Origin: Bdellovibrionales bacterium
Lineage (GTDB): Bacteria > Bdellovibrionota > Bdellovibrionia > Bdellovibrionales > Bdellovibrionaceae
DNA length: 12,150 nucleotides
Reading direction: 5' to 3'
NCBI GenBank assembly: GCA_027320785.1
Contig: DAHVKR010000010.1
Location: 1 to 12,150, forward strand
A program made the translations under genes and the position numbers. Shown in pieces: positions 1-4,862 of this stretch. How positions within the stretch are numbered: the stretch's first letter is position 1; each line of letters starts with the position of its first letter. Under the pieces are notes generated by a model. That model was given only the letters and a program-made list of their open reading frames with translations. It did no database searches and was not told where the DNA came from.

Positions 1-1
1 G

Positions 2-733
2 GTTTTAGGAATTGATGAGAAGAAGTTTAGCAAGAAATTAGGATACCAAACAACGCTTGCGAATCTTCAGAAGCACACGGTGTATGACGTGGTCTTAGGT
101 CGTACAGAATCTAATCTGGGCAAGTATTTACAGCGGTTGCCAGGCCGATCTAACTGTCGTGTGGTGGTGATGGATTTAAGTGAAACCTATCGAAAGCTAG
201 CAAAAACGTATTTTCCAAAGGCTTTAATCGTGGCTGATAGGTTCCATGTGGTGAGACTGATCAACCATCATTTTTTAAAAGCTTGGAGCCAGCTTGATGA
301 GGTGGGAAGAAAGAACCGAGGACTGATGTATTTAATGCGTATGCATGAGTGGTCGAAGATGAAAGACAAATCCCGGAAGAATTTAGAAAGGTATCTTGCA
401 GAAAACCCTGCCATTAAAGCGATTTACGATTTTAAGCAGGAACTGATGAAACTGATCTTAACAAGAGTGTATGGAAAGAATCAGGCTCGCGAGCAGATAC
501 CTAAATTTTTGGACGCAATACGGGCCTTGCAAATGTCGAAGTTCAGGAATTTAGAAACATTGGGAAATACGCTCGAGGAGTGGAGCGAGGAGATCGTAAG
601 AATGTGGAGATTTAGTAAAACCAACTCAATCGTTGAGGGTTTACATCGAAGGATGGATGAGATACAAAATCGAGCCTACGGAATGCATAACTTTGGAAAT
701 TATCGAATCAGAGTGAAAGCCTACTGTGGCTAG
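2..733 (+). CDS. ISL3-family transposase, C-terminal part
   Basis: DDE-type transposase that would catalyse cut-and-paste movement of the surrounding insertion sequence. The reading frame is open from base 2, so the gene enters from outside the window; any GTG or ATG inside is not its real start. Visible family signs: GIDE near the first base (first catalytic Asp), VVVMDLSETYRKLAKTYFP (second Asp), ADRFHVVRLINHH, and close to the C-terminus NSIVEGLHRRMDEIQNRAYG, which carries the last acidic residue. It ends ...YRIRVKAYCG with a normal stop, so the C-terminus is intact. Its last 26 bp overlap the open frame of the interrupted gene on the other strand. Whether the element is active cannot be judged without the N-terminal half. 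Confidence 0.9.
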   Translation, partial: VLGIDEKKFSKKLGYQTTLANLQKHTVYDVVLGRTESNLGKYLQRLPGRSNCRVVVMDLSETYRKLAKTYFPKALIVADRFHVVRLINHHFLKAWSQLDEVGRKNRGLMYLMRMHEWSKMKDKSRKNLERYLAENPAIKAIYDFKQELMKLILTRVYGKNQAREQIPKFLDAIRALQMSKFRNLETLGNTLEEWSEEIVRMWRFSKTNSIVEGLHRRMDEIQNRAYGMHNFGNYRIRVKAYCG

Positions 734-740
734 CAGAAAC

Positions 741-770
741 CGTGACTGCCCCTACCTTTGGGGAAGAACC
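741..770 (+). repeat. putative terminal inverted repeat (right end) of the ISL3-type element
   Basis: Thirty bases that close the insertion sequence. The outer bases GAAGAACC (763-770) fit ISL3 termini read from outside. Inside, CCCC (749-752) and GGGG (760-763) can pair around a 7-nt loop. The partner repeat lies beyond the left edge, so this is a placement by family likeness and by the gene break at 771. Confidence 0.55.
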
Positions 771-1253
771 ACGAATTTCTGGATTTTCATCTAGAATTTT
801 TGGAATTTCAGACCATACTTCAAACCCATCAGATTTTGGATTTGACTTATTTTTTCCAGCTTCAGGATTATGGCAACTCAATAGAAGAAAATCTAATCGT
901 TTTTGAACGCCTTCGCTCTCGGGAAGTGTTTTAAATTTCAAATCACTGGGGCTAAGAACGGCATCTCCTTCCAGTAGGCTAATTCCGTCCCCGTTAGTAA
1001 CTTGGTAGTAGTACTCCGAATTTGCATGAAGACCTGAAAACTCAGCAACTCCTGACCATAGACACTCTGGATTGAGAGTTATTTTTTTTGAGTCCAAAGC
1101 TTCGCTATTTTCATTTTGATGAATAGAAAAATTTATTTCTCTAGATTGCTCACTCGAAGGCCAATGAACCCACAGTTTTACACTTGAAGATGTTGTATGC
1201 CCAACAAATGGGCCAAGTGGAAAGTCTTTTTGTGTAGCTACTTCTTCTGCCAT
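771..1253 (-). pseudogene. PhoD-like phosphatase, 5' part, truncated by the insertion sequence
   Basis: The first 161 codons of a PhoD-type (alkaline phosphatase D / metallophosphoesterase) gene. The start GPFVGHTTSSSVKLWV (residues 14-29) and the beta-rich N-terminal domain followed by FLLLSCHNP (122-130) and DGFEVWSEIPKILDENPEIR match the region just before the metal-binding GDQxY motif of the family. That motif and the whole catalytic domain are missing, because the frame enters the insertion sequence at 770. The open frame runs on to a stop at 708-710, adding a 20-residue tail encoded by the IS. ATG at 1253 is preceded by AGAAGGG at good distance. No signal peptide is visible in this start region. 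The product would be non-catalytic; the rest of the gene, if it survives, is left of the window. Confidence 0.8.
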
Positions 1254-1285
1254 AAGAAAACCCTTCTAAATAGAATTTCTTATCA

Positions 1286-1312
1286 ATTTTATGGAGCTTT
1301 TGCACGGTTCAA
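1286..1312 (-). promoter_or_regulatory. possible promoter of the PhoD-like gene
   Basis: Read on the minus strand, TTGAAC (1312-1307) and TAAAAT (1291-1286) are 15 bp apart and about 35 bp upstream of the ATG at 1253. Both boxes resemble a housekeeping promoter but the spacer is short, so this is tentative. Confidence 0.3.
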
Positions 1313-1365
1313 GGCAAAGACTCGTGGCAGTCTGTTTGGGACGGCGCATGCTTGGGGAATTTGCT

Positions 1366-1815
1366 TTAGCCAATCTCCGACTCTGTCAATGACTCAACCT
1401 CATCTAGGCGATAGTAAGAGGCACCATTATCAAAGGAAATAATCGTTCCCTCATCAGCTTCCTGAGACTCCCATTCGGACTGAGCACATCTCCAGCTCAC
1501 GGGGTCTTGGTCTTTCATCACAGACACAGTATCAAGGCTCATCCAACCAACCTGAGTGGTCTCGGGGTAACATTGGCGAACATACTCTTCAAACTCTTCA
1601 TCGAGATCGACTGCCGTTAGTTCTGACTCAAGTATCGACTTAACGATCCAGTCAGTACCGTATTCACAGCCGTCACCGGGGAGCAGTCGCATAAGATCAT
1701 CTGATCCACAGTCATGGCATCGGCCTTGTGGCGCCTCTTTATAGCAGCTGTAGCAAAACGGAATAGAGTGTTTAAGAGCCAGTTGCTTAAGTTGTTCGTG
1801 GATTTCGTGATTCAT
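1366..1815 (-). CDS. small acidic zinc-ribbon protein of mobile-element type, function unknown
   Basis: A 149-residue soluble, acidic protein. Near the N-terminus it has a zinc-ribbon pattern, CYSC (21-24) and CHDC (33-36), followed by LMRLLPGDGCEYGTDW. The remainder is rich in Asp and Glu and has no membrane segment. The ATG at 1815 was chosen because GAGGAG lies 6-7 bp upstream; the open frame continues 16 codons further to 1863, but that stretch lacks this site and falls in a hairpin. It resembles a conserved hypothetical family I associate with conjugative plasmids and integrative elements; this is recollection, not a search result. The next gene upstream on the same strand is the 56-residue ORF at 2071-2241, separated by an unusual GC-rich structured stretch that would be its mRNA leader. 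No biochemical role can be assigned. Confidence 0.8.
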   Translation of the reverse strand: MNHEIHEQLKQLALKHSIPFCYSCYKEAPQGRCHDCGSDDLMRLLPGDGCEYGTDWIVKSILESELTAVDLDEEFEEYVRQCYPETTQVGWMSLDTVSVMKDQDPVSWRCAQSEWESQEADEGTIISFDNGASYYRLDEVESLTESEIG

Positions 1816-1841
1816 ATAGTCTCCTCGGTTCTGTTTATTTT

Positions 1842-2041
1842 CCCGCTTGCGGGGTTCCTTCACCGAAGGCAGAGGAACCCGAAGTGGAAAAAAGTGAGTG
1901 CCGGAGTAGACCGCGCCCCGACCGCGAATGCGGCAGGGCGAATGACAGGAGCGAAGCAGATGGCGTGAAGCCTGCGGAGGGGCGAACCAAGGTCTGCGAC
2001 AGAGCGAGCGGTAATCTAAAGAACCAAGTGGTAGACTTTAG
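1842..2041 (-). other. GC-rich, hairpin-dense intergenic stretch (possible structured leader or small RNA)
   Basis: About 200 bp between two minus-strand genes, much richer in G and C by eye than its surroundings. It contains several perfect or nested inverted repeats: CTAAAG/CTTTAG (2016-2021 with 2036-2041) enclosing ACCA/TGGT; GCAGA/TCTGC (1956-1960 with 1993-1997) enclosing GGC/GCC; CGCCC/GGGCG (1914-1918 with 1936-1940) stacked on CCGC-GAAT-GCGG (1922-1933); GGGTTCCT/AGGAACCC (1852-1859 with 1873-1880); and CCCGC-TT-GCGGG (1842-1853). The last two share bases 1852-1853. No T-run follows on either strand, so these are not intrinsic terminators. Both strands are free of stops in some frames here, but neither frame looks like protein. 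If transcribed with the minus-strand genes, it forms the 5' leader of the zinc-ribbon gene. Its function is unknown. Confidence 0.55.
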
Positions 2042-2070
2042 AAAGCCGCGAATATGCTTCTGGATCGATG

Positions 2071-2241
2071 CTATTTTGATGGAGGCAGCAATGCGGCCCT
2101 GGGCCACTTCGATGCCTGTGATTCTTTTAAAAGATGGAGCTGTGCTATATGAACGGCACGGATAATTCTTGGAAGCTGACCAGTTGATGCCGCTAGAATA
2201 GCAAGAGTTGCGGCCGATGCGATAAGTTTGTTGAGTCCCAT
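2071..2241 (-). CDS. 56-residue conserved-looking small protein next to the tRNA-Pro
   Basis: A short gene read from ATG 2241 to TAG at 2071-2073. It is preceded by GAGGAGG five bases upstream, the strongest ribosome binding site in this region, which is the main evidence that it is translated. The product begins MGLNKLIASAATLAILAAST (residues 1-20), a hydrophobic or amphipathic segment that could be a signal anchor or membrane helix. It continues with a basic middle (GQLPRIIRAVHIAQLHLLKE) and ends SKWPRAALLPPSK. It reminds me of short ORFs carried by conjugative elements, but that is unverified memory. It lies upstream of, and in line with, the zinc-ribbon gene at 1366-1815, so the two may be one transcript. 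Function unknown. Confidence 0.65.
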   Translation of the reverse strand: MGLNKLIASAATLAILAASTGQLPRIIRAVHIAQLHLLKESQASKWPRAALLPPSK

Positions 2242-2376
2242 AAATACCTCCTCAGGTTTGTAGATCGTTATTGATGTTGTTGTAGAAACAGAGAGCTGGG
2301 CTTGTAGAAGTGCACTCAGAGAGACCTAGCCCGAGGACTCATGAGTTCAGAAATGATGTAGATTTCGCTCTAGAAA

Positions 2377-2409
2377 AAGTAGCAACGAAGTAGCAAAAAA
2401 GTAGCATAC
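2377..2409. repeat. three tandem 11-bp repeats (AAGTAGCA core)
   Basis: Units AAGTAGCAACG, AAGTAGCAAAA and AAGTAGCATAC start at 2377, 2388 and 2399, an exact 11-bp period that puts every copy on the same face of the helix. Such arrays are typical of arm-type sites for tyrosine recombinases or their excision factors, or of iterons. The position 125 bp from the tRNA 3' end favours the first. Confidence 0.75.
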
Positions 2410-2413
2410 TCAC

Positions 2414-2433
2414 GACATTTCAAGACATTTCGT
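2414..2433. repeat. two tandem 10-bp repeats (GACATTTC core), flanked by an inverted repeat
   Basis: GACATTTCAA and GACATTTCGT follow each other without a gap. The pair is framed by CACGA (2411-2415) and TCGTG (2430-2434), so a dimeric protein could also read the block as a palindrome. Confidence 0.65.
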
Positions 2434-2445
2434 GAAAGATTCAAG

Positions 2446-2465
2446 CAGGTGCTGTCAGGTGCTTT
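2446..2465. repeat. two tandem 10-bp repeats (CAGGTGCT core)
   Basis: CAGGTGCTGT and CAGGTGCTTT are adjacent. This is the third distinct repeat family within 90 bp, which is the pattern expected of a composite recombination site bound by more than one protein. Confidence 0.65.
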
Positions 2466-2532
2466 TCAGTGTTATTAAGTAGTTACGATTTTTAGGTTTT
2501 CTGCTTTTCTGGCTAAAGCAGTATTCGAAAAT

Positions 2533-2609
2533 TGGTCGGGGAGACAGGATTTGAACCTGCGACCCTCTGGTCCCAAAGCAGATGCGCTACCAAACTGCGC
2601 TACTCCCCG
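2533..2609 (-). tRNA. tRNA-Pro (anticodon UGG), CCA encoded
   Basis: A 77-nt cloverleaf: acceptor stem CGGGGAG/CTCCCCG (seven perfect pairs), D-arm GCGC/GCGC, anticodon loop TTTGGGA with TGG, T-arm GCAGG-TTCAAAT-CCTGT, discriminator A and a genomically encoded CCA at 2535-2533. It reads proline codons, mainly CCA. Identity is also supported by its likeness to other bacterial proline tRNAs (GTAGCGCAG and TTTGGGACCAG stretches). One oddity: the anticodon stem reads TCTGC/CCAGA, so the pair that closes the loop is C-C instead of a Watson-Crick pair. The 3' end faces the accessory DNA and is a likely integration site. Confidence 0.95.
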
Positions 2610-2671
2610 ACGTCTGACAGTTGAAAAACTGGACCTATATTGCACAACAGTTGATTATTACGCAAGTCTGA

Positions 2672-2700
2672 TTGTGGGTTTTTGAAAGACCTTTTATGCT
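2672..2700 (+). promoter_or_regulatory. candidate promoter for the 2709 gene
   Basis: TTGTGG (2672-2677) and TATGCT (2695-2700) are 17 bp apart. Transcription would begin about 2-4 bases before the ATG at 2709, which fits a leaderless or nearly leaderless mRNA; indeed no ribosome binding site is seen before that ATG. Confidence 0.45.
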
Positions 2701-2708
2701 GAAAAACG

Positions 2709-3383
2709 ATGGATGCTGAACAGTTTTTGCAAACTTTGCCAAGACCTGTCCTTGTTTTGGGGACAATTGTTTTAGGGATTGTCCTCATTATGCTTTTTTC
2801 ACCCCCTCATACGATCTGTGACACGCAGACTGATCAGGTAAAGGAGGGATTGATTGGCCTCACTCAGCCTATGAAAATCAAAAAGCAAACAATGCCTCCC
2901 AAAATGGCAGAGGCCTTAAGGAACTGCTATCAAGGGAGTACCACGGGTTCGTGTTATGATTACTTTCAGGACTTGAGGGGGTTGGCTCGGTTTGTAATGG
3001 ATGGCACGTTAGAATGTCGTCCTCAAATTTATAATATTCGAGATATTCGAAAAAACTTGGAAGAAGGAGTCACAAACATGGCTCTGTTGGCTTGGGGTGA
3101 TAAGCCACCTGAGCCGGGGGCCTTTGGTCGATTTGGTCCCTTACGTGAGGCGGACTTGTCTCTATTTTGTTATTTAAAAAGTGCGATTATTGCCGGGGCA
3201 GGCGATGATGCTTGGCAAAATTTGCGTAAAAAAGTTTTTGCACAGTTTCCAGGTGAGGAGGCCCCTCTGCCGAAGGACCCCAAGGATATTTTGAAACCCG
3301 CTCGCCCGGCAGTTCAGCTTTTGAGCGAGCTAGATATATGGAATAGAAGCCTCTTTTCTATCCGTTGCGAAAATTATCTTTAA
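2709..3383 (+). CDS. membrane-anchored periplasmic protein with six cysteines, unknown function
   Basis: A 224-residue protein that I do not recognise. Residues 13-30 (PVLVLGTIVLGIVLIMLF) form one membrane helix without a signal-peptidase site, so the rest probably faces the periplasm as a single-pass anchored domain. That domain carries six cysteines (37, 73, 82, 103, 154, 220), an even number compatible with three disulfides, and is predicted mainly helical with loop-rich Pro/Gly segments (130-145, 181-200). ATG 2709 is the first in-frame start after the candidate promoter and gives a sensible anchor. The 3' end overlaps the 3' end of the opposite-strand gene at 3380-3568. It is the first core-type gene after the tRNA-Pro and seems to be transcribed alone. 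Confidence 0.75.
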   Translation: MDAEQFLQTLPRPVLVLGTIVLGIVLIMLFSPPHTICDTQTDQVKEGLIGLTQPMKIKKQTMPPKMAEALRNCYQGSTTGSCYDYFQDLRGLARFVMDGTLECRPQIYNIRDIRKNLEEGVTNMALLAWGDKPPEPGAFGRFGPLREADLSLFCYLKSAIIAGAGDDAWQNLRKKVFAQFPGEEAPLPKDPKDILKPARPAVQLLSELDIWNRSLFSIRCENYL

Positions 3384-3568
3384 ATGGAAACAAGCCAAAT
3401 ATCAGCCCAGCGCTGATGAATTACCTGTCCCAAAAATTGATATTGTGGGTCTTGGTGGTGACGAATGACATATAGCCGATCTGAAATGGGCCGAATGAGC
3501 CACTCTTTTGAGTCGAGACCGAACTCACAAAGTTGAGAATAGAGTTTTTTTGTAATTTGCTTTTTCAT
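3380..3568 (-). CDS. 62-residue basic small protein, unknown function
   Basis: Begins MKKQITKKLYSQLCEFGLDS and has no signal peptide or membrane helix. The middle RLYVIRHHQDPQYQFLGQVI and the end RWADIWLVSI suggest a small beta-rich or mixed fold. AAGGGGG lies 5 bp before the ATG at 3568, good evidence for translation. Its stop (TAA read from 3382-3380) shares two base pairs with the stop of the convergent gene 2709-3383, so the two transcripts overlap at their 3' ends. The 129 bp to the next gene (3569-3697) must contain its promoter; no clear one was found. Function unknown. Confidence 0.7.
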   Translation of the reverse strand: MKKQITKKLYSQLCEFGLDSKEWLIRPISDRLYVIRHHQDPQYQFLGQVIHQRWADIWLVSI

Positions 3569-3641
3569 GAAATCCCCCTTGCGATGGTTTTGAGGGAAAA
3601 GGTTTGCATGCGGGGGGCCAGGCTCTAGTGGCTGTAGCGTG

Positions 3642-3711
3642 AAGGAGGTGTGTGTTGAGCCTTGTAGGATCTAGAAAATGTGTTTTAATTCTGAGAAATG
3701 AGAAAAAATAA
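3642..3711 (+). promoter_or_regulatory. upstream elements of the 3698 gene: strong SD with short ORF, and an alternative promoter
   Basis: AAGGAGG (3642-3648) stands 6 bp before TTG 3655, which opens an 18-codon frame ending at TAA 3709-3711, past the ATG of the real gene at 3698. This could be a leader peptide coupled to the gene. Alternatively TTGTAG (3662-3667) and TTTAAT (3684-3689), 16 bp apart, would start transcription almost at the ATG and make the mRNA leaderless. The two readings compete, and the sequence alone does not decide. Confidence 0.35.
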
Positions 3712-4099
3712 ATACCTTTACGATCTATTTGTTCAGTTCATGCTAATCCTTTTTGTGATGTACCTTTTCAAGACAAGCTCGAGCCGCATTCAAGCTTCCT
3801 TTTGGGCGGGTGTGCTATTCGTACTTTTACCCATTTCTATGATGTTGCGCGAATGGACATTTTTTCGCTTGAAGAATCGTATTTGGTGGGTCGCTATACT
3901 ACAGTTTTGGATTTTCTTTGCTATTCCTATTTTTGCCCTTCGTCTTATTTATCCCTATACCTCCTTAAATGAGGTGAGTGTGGGACCTATACGAGTCGCC
4001 TTATGGCATCAAATATCGAGCTATAGTTATACGGTTTTGATGGCTGTAACAGCTTGGAGTTGGTGGATAACACGAAAAACAACTTCTCCTCGGCCATGA
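3698..4099 (+). CDS. four-helix inner membrane protein, unknown function
   Basis: A 133-residue, strongly hydrophobic protein with four predicted membrane helices, at about residues 8-24, 33-50, 63-82 and 108-125. The basic N-terminus (MRKNK) and the basic end (TRKTTSPRP) both point to the cytoplasm, consistent with an even helix number. Aromatic residues are frequent (for example RIWWV, FWIFF, WSWWITRK). No catalytic motif is visible. The ATG at 3698 is forced, since a TGA lies two codons upstream in frame; no ribosome binding site directly precedes it. The gene ends 12 bp before a strong bidirectional terminator and appears monocistronic. Paralogues cannot be named. Confidence 0.75.
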   Translation: MRKNKYLYDLFVQFMLILFVMYLFKTSSSRIQASFWAGVLFVLLPISMMLREWTFFRLKNRIWWVAILQFWIFFAIPIFALRLIYPYTSLNEVSVGPIRVALWHQISSYSYTVLMAVTAWSWWITRKTTSPRP

Positions 4100-4103
4100 A
4101 ATA

Positions 4104-4135
4104 TAAAAAAAGCCCTACTTGTAAGTAGGGCTTTT
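4104..4135. terminator. bidirectional rho-independent terminator
   Basis: AGCCCTACTT (4111-4120) pairs perfectly with AAGTAGGGCT (4123-4132). An A-run on the left and TTTT (4132-4135) on the right let it work for both the membrane protein gene (plus) and rpsR (minus), which converge here. Confidence 0.9.
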
Positions 4136-4160
4136 AGTGATTTCAAATTAAGAAATAAGT

Positions 4161-4430
4161 TTAAGCTTCAAATGGAACAGGGCTGATAGCTTCTAAGCGA
4201 TGAGCATTGTCATAATGTTCCATGCCTGAAGGTAAAAGACCTAAAGCGCGAGCTTTTTTAACAGCGGCTGCTACTTTCTTTTGTTGAGCAATACTGAGTT
4301 TGGAAATGCGCGCAGGAACAATTTTTCCACCATCACCGATAAAGCGCATAAGAGACATGGGGTCCTTGTAATCAAAATTATGATCACCGGAAAACTCTTG
4401 TCTGTACTTCGATTTACTTGATTTCTTCAT
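4161..4430 (-). CDS. rpsR: 30S ribosomal protein S18
   Basis: An 89-residue S18, part of the 30S platform, where it binds 16S rRNA beside S6 and S11. Diagnostic stretch: FDYKDPMSLMRFIGDGGKIVPARISKLS followed by QQKKVAAAVKKARALGLLP, the family core. The N-terminus has a short basic leader but no cysteines, so this is the zinc-free form. The C-terminus carries about 20 extra residues (HYDNAHRLEAISPVPFEA) beyond the usual end after the LLP motif. The usual rpsF and rplI neighbours are absent; instead it is divergent to rpmB-rplX with 117 bp between starts. GGGG lies about 8 bp before the ATG at 4430. It ends at the shared terminator 4104-4135. Whether the genome has a second S18 is not visible here. 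Confidence 0.93.
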   Translation of the reverse strand: MKKSSKSKYRQEFSGDHNFDYKDPMSLMRFIGDGGKIVPARISKLSIAQQKKVAAAVKKARALGLLPSGMEHYDNAHRLEAISPVPFEA

Positions 4431-4493
4431 AATTATACCCCGTCTTCAATAAGAGACATCTGTAGCGAAATGACTGTGTACTAAAAAAAGGGT

Positions 4494-4523
4494 TTGCCAT
4501 CAAGTGTCTTTTTTGGCTATAAC
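4494..4523 (+). promoter_or_regulatory. promoter of rpmB-rplX
   Basis: TTGCCA (4494-4499) and TATAAC (4518-4523) with an 18-bp spacer, giving a leader of roughly 18 nt before the rpmB ATG at 4548. No clear operator palindrome (for example a Zur-type box) was found in the divergent region 4431-4547. Confidence 0.6.
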
Positions 4524-4547
4524 ACTCCTTCTTCGGGAGAAAAGATT

Positions 4548-4850
4548 ATGAGCCGATGTGAATTAACTGGAAAAAGACCTATGGTAAAAAACTTGGTGAG
4601 CCATTCAAACCGCAAAACCAAGTCTAAGACGAACCCAAATGTTCAGTCAAAACGACTATTTAGCAAATATTTGGACCAATTTGTTCGTCTTCAAGTGGCA
4701 ACTAAGGCGATCAAGGACATGGAGCACATGGGCGGATTTGATCATTTTATTTTAAATCAGGATGACTCTCAGCTTTCAGCTCGAGCACTTGCTGTAAAAA
4801 ATCGTATTATTCGTAAAATTTCTGCAAAACCAGCTCAGAAAAAGCAGTAA
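4548..4850 (+). CDS. rpmB: 50S ribosomal protein L28
   Basis: A 100-residue L28 of the large ribosomal subunit. The N-terminal signature MSRCELTGKRPMVKN followed by VSHSNRKTKSKTNPNVQSKR is diagnostic, and LDQFVRLQVATKAIKDMEHMG matches the central family segment. It has only one cysteine, so it is the non-zinc form. It is about 20 residues longer than the common 78-residue form, with a basic C-terminal tail. ATG 4548 was chosen over the frame's earlier TTG (4494) because L28 starts at MSR, GGGAG precedes it, and the TTG is the -35 box of the promoter. rplX follows 12 bp downstream, so the two are co-transcribed. L28 more often pairs with rpmG (L33), which is not here. Confidence 0.93.
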   Translation: MSRCELTGKRPMVKNLVSHSNRKTKSKTNPNVQSKRLFSKYLDQFVRLQVATKAIKDMEHMGGFDHFILNQDDSQLSARALAVKNRIIRKISAKPAQKKQ

Positions 4851-4862
4851 TAGGGGATTGCC

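Larger units (their letters stand above)
1..770 (+). mobile_element. ISL3-family insertion sequence, right part only
   Basis: The 3' portion of an insertion sequence. It contains the C-terminal part of an ISL3-type transposase and ends about 37 bp after the transposase stop. The end is placed at 770 because the reverse complement of the last bases reads GGTTCTTCCCCAAAGG, the GGnTCTT-type terminus I associate with ISL3 elements, and because an unrelated minus-strand gene (PhoD-like) is cut at exactly this point. The left end lies outside the window, so the matching inverted repeat and the target duplication (expected about 8 bp, here possibly ACGAATTT at 771-778) cannot be checked. Confidence 0.8.
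2372..2570. other. candidate attachment-site region of an integrated element at tRNA-Pro
   Basis: The three repeat arrays lie immediately downstream of the tRNA-Pro 3' end (tRNA on the minus strand). The DNA on that side has mobile-element character, while the DNA on the other side looks like core chromosome. Tyrosine-recombinase elements commonly use the 3' end or T-arm of tRNA genes as core site. Neither the recombinase gene nor a repeated tRNA 3' segment is inside the window, so the call rests on context. From 2242 to 2376 no gene is visible; it holds only a 10-bp palindrome ACTCATGAGT (2337-2346) and the ribosome binding site of the small ORF. Confidence 0.45.

Noticed and set aside
1197..1442. 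Plus-strand frame of 81 residues spanning the PhoD-like start and the zinc-ribbon end
   Set aside because: No ribosome binding site, an unnatural composition, and it covers the control region of the opposite gene.
1816..1863. N-terminal extension of the zinc-ribbon protein
   Set aside because: The 16 extra codons run through a hairpin and the GAGGAG site, which clearly serves ATG 1815.
1835..2165. Long open frames on both strands through the GC-rich stretch (90 and 93 residues)
   Set aside because: They are open because AT-rich stops are rare there. Neither has a ribosome binding site or a protein-like composition, and both overlap the well-supported 2071-2241 gene.
2377..2465. CRISPR array
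   Set aside because: Repeat units are only 8-11 bp, are directly adjacent without spacers and belong to three unrelated families.
4431..4437. Perfect TATAAT just before the rpsR start on the minus strand
   Set aside because: A promoter there would start transcription inside the gene, and no -35 is at the right distance; chance likeness in AT-rich sequence.
4494..4547. Upstream TTG start giving an 18-residue extension of L28
   Set aside because: L28 proteins begin at MSR, and the TTG is part of the -35 box of the promoter.
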